From assembly GCA_036244855.1 (NCBI GenBank), contig BQKZ01006083.1, positions 22,210 through 36,794 of the forward strand: a stretch of 14,585 bases of DNA, in the 5' to 3' direction. The notes under the pieces are model-generated. The model saw only the letters and a list, made by a program, of their open reading frames with translations. It was not told the DNA's origin and did not search any database. The position numbers were made by a program, and so were the translations under genes. This DNA comes from Temnopleurus reevesii. Lineage: Eukaryota > Echinodermata > Echinoidea > Temnopleuroida > Temnopleuridae. The first letter of the stretch is position 1; every line of letters starts with the position of its first letter. Positions 8,245-14,585 of the stretch are shown piece after piece.

Positions 8245-8796
8245 TACTATATACAAAACATTCTGATATCAGTTACTTCAGTAATTCAAAATAATGCTCA
8301 CATGTGTAACGGACAAAATTGATTGGGCGTACCCATTTGATTTCTCAGATTAATCATGAATCCAAAATTTTCTGCAAAAAAAATCTTGAAGTTTTGGTAA
8401 AATGGTGTCTTTCAAAAATACCATTAAAGCTACTATAGGCTATGTTCATATTTTTGTGCAAAGTGGCTCAATTTTACTCCCCATACTAAGCAGTACTTAA
8501 TATCACACAGTATTACTACACTTTCATAGTAAGTAATGCATTATGATAACCATAGTAATCAGAATCTGTAATCTAAACATCTATTAGATTGCAATTCTAT
8601 TTCTATTTCTATTTTACCCTGTATTTGTACTATAGATAATTGTTTGTGTTTTTACATGATTGAGTGAAGTAAATGAATCTTGAATCATAAACCTTGAATA
8701 ATTAATTACTCTTTTGATATGAGACAACAATATTTACATCTTCTCTGATAAGTCTACTTTCTTCTGATGGCAGCGGTGGGATTTGATCTCATTATA
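8245..8796. other. Intergenic DNA with a possible retroelement 3' fragment at about 8595-8700
   Basis: Most of it is featureless AT-rich DNA. At 8597-8625 a CTATTT repeat is followed by TTTTACCCTGTATTTGTAC, a T-rich stretch and AATGAATCTTGAATCATAAACC. This resembles the T-rich 3' end of a non-LTR retrotransposon with a TGAATCT-type tail, but no coding remnant supports it. Confidence 0.3.
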
Positions 8797-9085
8797 AAAA
8801 ATAATAATAATAGATATAATAATTTATATAGTGCATGTATACACTCTGCTAAATGTGCAAGGCACTTTGCATTCATATTACCCTGGCTTTAGCCCAGTGT
8901 TCACCAGCGCAAATCAAGGAATAACTTTTCCTACCAAGTAACCATTCACCTCACCTTGGTTGAGTGCAGCAGAATGTGGATGAATTTCTTGCTGAAGGAA
9001 AAAAACGCCATGAGTAGGATTCGAACCTATGACCCTATGATTGACTGGTGACTCAAACCATCTACTCTTGTCACACATACTACCT
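8797..9085 (-). mobile_element. tRNA-derived SINE, minus orientation
   Basis: Read on the minus strand the element begins with a tRNA-like head whose B box is GGTTCGAATCC (9017-9027 on plus as GGATTCGAACC). It continues through a body of about 180 bp and ends in a TTTATATAGTGC motif followed by an (ATT)n tail (plus strand ATAATAATAATAATAG at 8800-8814). Head-body-simple-tail order is the normal layout of a SINE. The tail motif and tail repeat recur at the right edge of the window (14468 onward). The anticodon region does not give a credible working tRNA. Confidence 0.72.
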
Positions 9086-9639
9086 TGTAGAACGTCCTAC
9101 ATTTTCTACAACTGCAGCATTATTACACTAGCTTTAGCAGAGTACTATTTATCAAATGATAAACTGTTAATATTTCATCACATCACTTTTGCACAAGCTT
9201 TGTCATTGTAACTGCCAGTACACACGCAGCCACATGTCAAGTGTGTTGGTGATATTTCAATGGCAAAGGGAATAATTGTAGCAAATGCACAGGACAACTC
9301 ATGAGAAAACAGTGCATTGTTTGATTTATACAATTGGTTGGCAATAACAATGGTTAGAATATTTCTATCAATCATGTCCTTGTTTTCTAATAGCATATTA
9401 ATGCTATTTCCATGCAATTTGCAACTGAATTAACTGTTTTTATGACAAGTTCCTTATGAGCAAAATGACTGAGTTTCAACTCAGATTTAAAATCAGGGGA
9501 TGCATTATCAGTTTTGAACAGGAAACGGTTTTGCAACTTAGTATCACAAATACACATACCATGTGATGCCAATTAACCAATCACATTGCTCACAATCGTG
9601 AACCCTTCTTAATACATTACAATTCATTCCAAGTAATAT
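9086..9639. other. Intergenic DNA between two SINE copies
   Basis: No exon, repeat with ends, or RNA gene is visible. Open frames at 9178-9417 and 9387-9572 on the minus strand lack splice signals, composition shift or recognisable protein character. Confidence 0.45.
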
Positions 9640-9790
9640 GTTTCATCTAGGTATCCATACACCTTAGTTGGGCAGAAATCAGCAGATTATATATGAATTC
9701 ATTGCTAAAAAAAAAAAAACATCATGGTTAGGATTTGAATCCAAAAACCTCTGGTCCAGATGATGTGAGTCAACCTCAAGGCCACAATTC
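9640..9790 (-). mobile_element. Decayed second copy of the same SINE family
   Basis: CACCTTAGTTGGGCAG, then CAGCAGATTATATATG and TGAATTCATTGCT, parallels CACCTTGGTTGAGTGCAG, then CAGAATGTGGATG and TGAATTTCTTGCT in the 8797-9085 element. An A-run and a tRNA-like B box follow (GGATTTGAATCC, 9731-9742). Only the head and neighbouring body remain; no AAT tail is visible. A minus-strand open frame over it (9679-9876) is therefore not a gene. Confidence 0.55.
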
Positions 9791-9872
9791 TCCAATAATA
9801 AACACATGGATGTGCAAAAGATGCGATGAAGTGACACAGCACAGCTCACATTAAATTGGCCACATCGTGATG

Positions 9873-9977
9873 TCATTGAGAATGGACACGCTTCTTGATT
9901 AATGCTGCATGGCAGGACATCAATGCCGGAGTAGATTGTACACCTTTTCCTTCAGAGACGATTTCTTGTTCATGAAA
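9873..9977 (-). CDS. Candidate terminal coding exon on the minus strand (low confidence)
   Basis: On the minus strand a good acceptor, CTATTTTTATCATTTCAG, ends at 9978. Two frames are open after it. One reads FHEQEIVSEGKGVQ and on for 34 codons to TGA at 9875-9873. The other reads FMNKKSSLKEKVYNLLRH and stops at 9922-9920. Composition is slightly GC-richer than the surroundings. The plus strand offers a competing acceptor (TACACCTTTTCCTTCAG, ending 9955), so strand is unsettled. A possible partner donor lies at 12325 on the minus strand. I do not recognise the peptide. Confidence 0.22.
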   Translation of the reverse strand, partial: FHEQEIVSEGKGVQSTPALMSCHAALIKKRVHSQ

Positions 9978-9990
9978 CTGAAATGATAAA

Positions 9991-10129
9991 AATAGTAAAT
10001 ATTAGGATAGGTATCACTGAAAAATTACAGACCTAATTGGTTATAAAATGATTAATACACTTTACTAAATGTTTAATTCAAAAGACATATAATTTGGATG
10101 CACATCTGTCATCATTAACAAAAATCAAA
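9991..10129. other. Short AT-rich spacer
   Basis: No feature seen. Confidence 0.4.
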
Positions 10130-10420
10130 TTGGGGCACTTCGCGCAAAGGGTTATGCCGACACAACGTAAGTGCAAATGGTACATTTTGGTTGCTATTCT
10201 TTCTACTGTGCGATGCCGGTAATGGCTGCTATTATGAAAGACTTTTACTTATATTAGATTTGTTGTGGGGAATATCGGCCGGGGTTTTGGATGACATATT
10301 TTGAAGTATCGGCACAATGTCTTGAATTAGAAATCACGGGACACCGGAACTGGCATCGAATATCGAGACGGAGCAATCCCGACAAAGTCAGGACAATTGC
10401 CAGGGATGCAGATGAAAATT
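10130..10420. other. CpG-rich block of unknown nature
   Basis: About 290 bp with frequent CpGs (CTTCGCGCAAAGG, ATGCCGACACAACG, ATCGGCCGGGG, ATCGAGACGGAG) in otherwise CpG-poor DNA. A donor-like CAAC|GTAAGTG occurs at 10168, after an ATGCCGACACAAC that could be a tiny first exon. Both strands also contain stop-free runs of about 45-50 codons. It may be a promoter or first exon of an unseen gene, or a young CpG-bearing repeat. I can name neither a protein nor an element. Confidence 0.3.
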
Positions 10421-10517
10421 ATTGGTGGAGGAATAAATTGAAGTCCAAATAAAGGCAATGTGGAAGATTATAGTCCAGTTAAGGACCGGGTAGCATAATA
10501 TCATCTCCCTCTGTTTG

Positions 10518-10609
10518 CCCTTGAGCTGAACATACAGTAACTACACAGAGCACTCATCAATGCATAATCTGCGTCTGTCTATGCAGTCCCTGTATGTTTA
10601 GTTCAAGGG
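10518..10609 (+). ncRNA. Candidate long-stem hairpin (pre-miRNA-like or short foldback element)
   Basis: CCCTTGAGCTGAACATACAG (10518-10537) pairs along all 20 positions with CTGTATGTTTAGTTCAAGGG (10590-10609). As plus-strand RNA the two non-Watson-Crick positions are both G-U wobbles. After a 2-nt mismatch the stem continues with ACT/AGT. The 52-nt apical part can itself fold through ACAGA/TCTGT and GCA/TGC. Size and pairing are compatible with an animal miRNA precursor, but the loop is long and it could equally be a tiny MITE. I do not recognise the arm sequences as a known miRNA. Confidence 0.25.
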
Positions 10610-10679
10610 GTGGAATCTTTTTAATAGGCCACAGGGTGCTCAACTGGGCTTGTAAAACTGCTGAAATGATGAATATACA

Positions 10680-10880
10680 TGGACAGTGGCCATCAAAGGG
10701 GAACAGAACAAATGGCAAGTGTAGACAGGTGACCTCTATACAAAGGTTCCATCATACATATACATATATTCATCTGGAGCCAATGAGGAAGAGGGTTTGA
10801 TGTAACAAAACTAAGTAGCAAATTTGGAAAGGTAGTCACAATAGACAGGTGGCCTCTATCAAAGACAGGTACGACTATAA
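10680..10880. repeat. Three dispersed copies of a GACAGGTGGCCTCTAT-type motif
   Basis: Related segments occur at 10681-10700 (GGACAGTGGCCATCAAAGG), 10722-10746 (TAGACAGGTGACCTCTATAC and AAAGG) and 10842-10870 (TAGACAGGTGGCCTCTATC and AAAGACAGGT). They look like degenerate units of a short interspersed or tandem repeat. The spacing is irregular. Confidence 0.5.
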
Positions 10881-11640
10881 CTGGATTTCAAATCTTTCAG
10901 TTTTGAAAATGTTAAATACTGCCTTCAAACATAGTGCATGCATTAACTGTACTCCTTACAATTTATAGGATGGTGTATGAATGTAAGATCTATTCAAATG
11001 CCATAGATGAACAATACAGCATATCAATTACATGTTATTTTTTTTTGTTCAAATAAAACAAAACACATGCAAATTATTCAATTTGTTTCATGCATTGAAA
11101 CAAAATAAAAGAGTGCTTGCATAACAGTTCCATACGTACTTGAAGCAACACAAATCAAGAAAATTAAATGATAAATATTCAACAAAATTGCATCGAATTG
11201 CATTACACAATGAACTAAATATGGTCCAATCTTGCTATACACAACAATGACGCAACCATGACTTTTCAAAAAACGATGTGTGACTTGAATTGCTTATAAA
11301 CCTACATGGGTCCCTCAATATTTTGAGACAGATCCCTCCATCATTCATATTTCATTTGTAAACTTATGTTTCATGCTCTTGAATTATAAATGTTCTAAAT
11401 AAAGTGAAGCAAAATAAGAGAAAAGCGAAGTTAGACATGCGAAAATGCTAACCAATTTATGAAATTGCTGAAACATAATTATTCCCGGATCAATTATATA
11501 ATAGAAAAGAAGCAAAGACAGTACTGTATAAGAAGATGTGAATTTTCTTGCAAAATGCATAGTGGAAAGGTTAATACAATGTGTAGATGAGACTTGGAGT
11601 AAGATAAACAAAATGTTTCTTTTTCAAATGCAGAAATAGA
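10881..11640. other. Intergenic AT-rich DNA, no gene recognised
   Basis: Stops are frequent in all frames. A T10 run lies near 11037-11046. Minus-strand open frames at 11078-11269 and 11384-11611 have no supporting splice sites or compositional change. Confidence 0.45.
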
Positions 11641-11734
11641 TGCAAAAATCAGGGAGAAACAAACAATCATGTCACACAAAAAAAAGAGAAATGGAATAAT
11701 AAAGAAGCACAAAAAATACAAGATCAGGAAATAG

Positions 11735-12017
11735 AAAGAGTGAAGCAGGGGATGAGAGAAAGGGGAAGAGAAAGGGCAAAACAAGAGGAATGGAGAGAAG
11801 AGGTGATACAGAATTTCAAAGGGAGGGAGTGAAAGGGTGTGATAGAGAAAGTGTGGGGACGGTTGAAGGGTGAGGAGAGAGAGAGAGAGAGAGGGGGAAG
11901 AGAAAGCGTGAGAAGAGAGAGATGGACTGAAGAGGTGATAGAGAAATTGAGAGAATACAAAAAGGGGAGGGGTAATGGAGAAAGGGAGGGCAGGAAAGGG
12001 GGAAGGGCAGAGGGGTA
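11735..12017. repeat. 280-bp polypurine (GA/GGA-rich) tract
   Basis: The plus strand is overwhelmingly A and G, with many GAGAGA, GGGGAAG and GGGAGGG units and a pure GA run of 19 nt at 11875-11893. Few pyrimidines interrupt it. The 183-codon and other long minus-strand frames here (11494-12045, 11724-12026, 11816-12067) and the plus-strand frame 11839-12021 are low-complexity by-products with Ser/Leu/Pro/Phe or Arg/Glu/Gly monotony. Long mirror-like purine tracts can form triplex (H-DNA) structures. Confidence 0.88.
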
Positions 12018-12325
12018 CTGACACAAAAACAGATAGACATATCATGGAACATACAAGAATGCCGCAATGCTGATTATTTTGTGAGTACTTTTGAGTTATG
12101 ATGCCTCTATAAGTTTCATGCTTTTAAAAGGTAATTTGTTTTTCTCAGTAACTGATTAGAATAAAAGCCTGTGCACTGTACAATGTAGCAAAGCAATTGA
12201 AAAACAAATTGTTCTTAATAATGGACATGCAATAGGGCTTATCCGAACTACCGTATAATCTATTCGCATGCAAGTGTGACATTCAAAGCAAAGCAAAATT
12301 TTAAAGATATGATTTAAGAACTTAC
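12018..12325. other. Intergenic AT-rich DNA, no gene recognised
   Basis: No repeat or exon signal is seen until the splice-like sites at 12320-12332, which are described among the findings. Confidence 0.4.
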
Positions 12326-12654
12326 TCCCCAGAAGATCTCATTACGCCACATGGAGATGTTCGAAGCATGAACATTAAAGGACAAGTAACAGGTGATCAA
12401 GAATTTGAGCCCAAGATGTTCATCCAATATAATTGTACTCTCCTTTGCTTCTCTTTCTTTTATTTATTTTCTTTTTACCTTAACCTGAATCTCATGCCAG
12501 CACTGCTTTTTATAAGGAAAAAGAGACTCTAAAGCCTTTGCCATAAAAATATATGACAAGGTATTCAGACATCAAAAAAGTTGATGCCTACAGGGCAGGA
12601 ATTTTTTAAACATTCGTTCTGTATTCTTCCAATGCAATCTTTAAATATCATGTC

Positions 12655-12785
12655 GCAATCTGGCTCTTCGGACTCCCATCTTCTCATTTCTATCTATCTT
12701 CTTTATTCTTGCACTCAGTCCCCCTCTTATCCCTTCCCTCTCTCCCTCCTATTCTCGGAGATCCTTATCCACCTCTCACTCTTTA
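12655..12785. repeat. Pyrimidine-rich tract
   Basis: About 130 bp dominated by C and T on the plus strand (for example CCCTTCCCTCTCTCCCTCC). It has the opposite strand bias to the GA tract at 11735-12017, so the two could pair in one transcript or in melted DNA. A plus-strand open frame (12581-12823) across it is low-complexity. Confidence 0.65.
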
Positions 12786-13156
12786 CACATGTACACATAT
12801 CCTCAAGTGGAGCTTGTGTGTGAACAGTCGCAAAATTCTGTCTTGGGGTGGGGGAACTCGGGCGTATAATTTATGGTAGCGGAGATCTGCGTTCACGCTA
12901 TCTCCTAAAGCAAAGAAAAAAGAAAAAAAAAAGATATTTGGATAGAGGGCAGCCTGGAATCTTTAATCCCGACAGCACGATAAGAGCTGTTTTCACATTG
13001 ATCCGATCCAACTATAAACTGCAAAATCTCCTATCCTACGAAGGGAAGACCATGTATGTCCCGGCGACTGGGACCACAATGTATTATACTCTCACCTCCA
13101 TTGCAATTGGAAACATATTGCGTACTGGTATCATCCCTTTTCACGTGTTTCAGTTA
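12783..13156. other. GC-raised block with exon-like signals on both strands
   Basis: On the plus strand 138 codons are stop-free from about 12827 to 13240, with a donor-like TTA|GTAAGC at 13157. The peptide includes a Lys run from the A-rich stretch and then SNYKLQNLLSYEGKTMYVPA. On the minus strand a very strong acceptor (a T/C run ending CTTTGCTTTAG at 12905) is followed by a 39-codon open frame (DSVNADLRYHKLYARVPPPQ onward) that stops at 12785-12783. A consensus minus donor, GGAG|GTGAGA, lies 191 nt upstream at 13095. CpG density is above background throughout. I recognise neither peptide, so the strand and coding status stay open. Confidence 0.3.
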
Positions 13157-13846
13157 GTAAGCTGTCACATGAAAATGAATATCTTGCAGCTTAAATTCCA
13201 TCACCATTCTAACTACTTTGACATGACATTGCTCTACTTTTGCTAATATTTTCATCACTTTGCTTCAGCATACTTAGAAATCTTTAATTTTGAGAAATTT
13301 GACATAGAAATGCATAAGGAAGCACAGATTTACCACAGATACAGATAGACAGAAAAGAAGAAATGTATGTATCAAAGAAAGTAAGAGATTTATTTGACAG
13401 TGAGCAGGAAGCAAAATAACAGTTGACAAAGAAGAACAATATGTATACACTGTATGTATGTAAATGTATTGGAAGACAATATTTGAAAATAAAAGTCCTG
13501 TCAAAATTTGTATGCAAACTTTTATGTCTGGATACAAACAAAATATTCAACATACATTGAGTGAATACACCATAACCCATAACCATGTTATCATAACGCT
13601 GATGTTATAAAAGTAAGATTTCAGATGTACAAACAATTGTCACATCCTGTTATTCAATGATTGTATTTCCACTCTACATATTTGCTTCTCCATATTACTA
13701 TTCTTCAGGTTATTCAAAATTTGTGATAAATTGATCCATACTAGAATGATGTTAGGAAAAGGCTGTGATAACATTTGCAATCCTTTTTCACAATCAGAAC
13801 AATACCAGGGTACAGTATGACTTGAACAACATGATCGACACACATA
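13157..13846. other. Intergenic AT-rich DNA, no gene recognised
   Basis: Overlapping minus-strand open frames at 13274-13586 have Ser/Leu/Phe/Cys-rich character typical of random AT-rich DNA and no splice support. No repeat ends or RNA gene are visible before the MITE at 13847. Confidence 0.45.
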
Positions 13847-14022
13847 GAGGGTGTTGCTCAAACTCAACTGCAAATCAAATGGAGCTTTGCAAATTGTAAC
13901 GCACATTTTCATTTGCGCACGGTATACACATCTAACAAGACGCGCATGAAACAATAATTTTGATTGGCACGTTCAGATCAACTGCAACTTGCAATCTATT
14001 GTAACTTTTGAACAACACCCCC
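13847..14022. mobile_element. 176-bp MITE, copy 2
   Basis: This copy matches 7181-7356 from end to end in the same orientation, with scattered substitutions. Its left end (GAGGGTGTTGCTCA) has drifted, while the right end keeps TGAACAACACCCCC. TA dinucleotides flank it (13845-13846 and 14024-14025), which may be chance. Its presence explains why open frames at both loci encode similar peptides (FHARLVKCLYRA against FHARLVRCVYRA); this is repeat homology, not a gene family. Confidence 0.85.
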
Positions 14023-14467
14023 ATACTTACATATTAATAAATACATATACAAAGAAAACATGATTTTAATCATGATTTCAATGCATAGTATAAAATGCGT
14101 AGAAATGACAGAAGAAATGACAAATACAATGCAAGGGAAGGTGAGCAGTATGAAATGTCTTAATGAGGATACCTTCAAATCATCCTCAACAATATTTGTG
14201 AAGCAATTTGAATATGAATTCATTATTTATCAGACAAAGTGCGGATCTAACTAAATGATTAAGAGTAAACACACCCTGTGTTGAAGACAAAGATATCACA
14301 ATTCCTATTCAATTTGCTTATCGTACAATAGTTTGCCCCTGTAGTAACCCCATTTATATATTTTGATAAAGGTAATGGTCAGAATATTTCTTATTCAAAG
14401 GGTATATTACTTATTTTGCATAAAATTAACCAAAAACAATATGATGGGGATTGCTAGTTAGTTGAGA
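14023..14467. other. Intergenic DNA, no gene recognised
   Basis: Both strands carry short open frames over 13996-14254. The plus one contains a donor-like GGAAG|GTGAGC near 14141, but no acceptor or start context supports an exon. Confidence 0.4.
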
Positions 14468-14585
14468 AATAATAATAATAATAATAATATTTCGGATTTA
14501 TATAGCGCCTTTTCGGTCAGTATTGACTGGTCAAAGCGCTTCCGATATTATTACCCGGTCACTGGATGGCAATTCAAGCCTTAGC
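14468..14585 (-). mobile_element. Partial SINE cut by the window edge
   Basis: An (AAT)n run (14468-14490) is followed by GGATTTATATAGCGCC, then CAAAGCGCTTCCGATATTAT and TACCCGGTCACTGG. This matches in order the tail end of the 8797-9085 element (AATTTATATAGTGC, CAAGGCACTTTGCATTCATA, TTACCCTGG). The orientation is therefore minus, with the tRNA-like head expected beyond position 14585. Confidence 0.7.

Noticed and set aside
9008..9080. Functional tRNA gene on the minus strand
   Set aside because: A good B box is present, but the cloverleaf is incomplete and the sequence runs into a SINE body with an AAT tail.
11494..12067. Long minus-strand open frames (183, 100 and 83 codons) and a plus-strand frame over the same DNA
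   Set aside because: They lie on a polypurine tract where stops are rare by composition. The peptides are monotonous Ser/Leu/Pro/Phe or Arg/Glu/Gly, and several frames are open at once.
12389..12402. TTAAAGGACAAGT-like start of a known echinoderm repeat
   Set aside because: Only about 13 bp match my memory of such a repeat; the following bases differ, so no element can be supported.
14060..14254. Plus-strand 64-codon frame with a donor-like site inside
   Set aside because: Met-rich, AT-driven peptide, no acceptor or promoter context, and the opposite strand is equally open.

Overview
The window looks like AT-rich nuclear DNA from a marine invertebrate, most likely an echinoderm such as a sea urchin. 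It has short coding exons split by spliceosomal introns, long repeat-filled intergenic DNA, tRNA-derived SINEs with (AAT)n tails and a 'tttatatagcgcc' body, and several MITEs. The organism call is inference from repeat style, not from a marker gene. I see no bacterial, organellar or viral gene set, no rRNA and no CRISPR.

Region 1 (about 300-3440) holds the only gene I can build with confidence. It is a plus-strand gene encoding a small, soluble, charged protein that I do not recognise. Three exons (1378-1548, 2078-2128, 2662-2868) join in frame with consensus splice sites and end at a TAA at 2866-2868. Two weaker upstream exons (339-370 and 856-898) also join in frame and would give a 167-residue protein; without them the first ATG is at 1396 and the product is 136 residues. 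All four introns are 479-533 bp.

Region 2 (about 3440-9880) is non-coding by eye. It holds a 210-bp near-palindrome made of two divergent tRNA-like units (4795-5004), a 176-bp MITE (7181-7356), a GC-rich minisatellite block between 11-bp direct repeats (7539-7880), a pogo/Tigger-like MITE with a TA duplication (8070-8244), and a minus-oriented tRNA-SINE (8797-9085) with a decayed relative (about 9640-9790).

Region 3 (about 9870-13250) is mixed. It has a small exon-like block at 9873-9977, a CpG-rich block at 10130-10420, a long-stem hairpin at 10518-10609, a 280-bp polypurine tract at 11735-12017, and a GC-raised block at 12800-13160 with exon-like signals on both strands. None of these can be turned into a firm gene from sequence alone.

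Region 4 (13250-14585) holds a second copy of the 176-bp MITE (13847-14022) and, at the right edge, the start of another SINE of the 8797-9085 type. Long open frames over the MITEs, the GA tract and the GC-rich block are artefacts of composition or shared repeat sequence, not genes.
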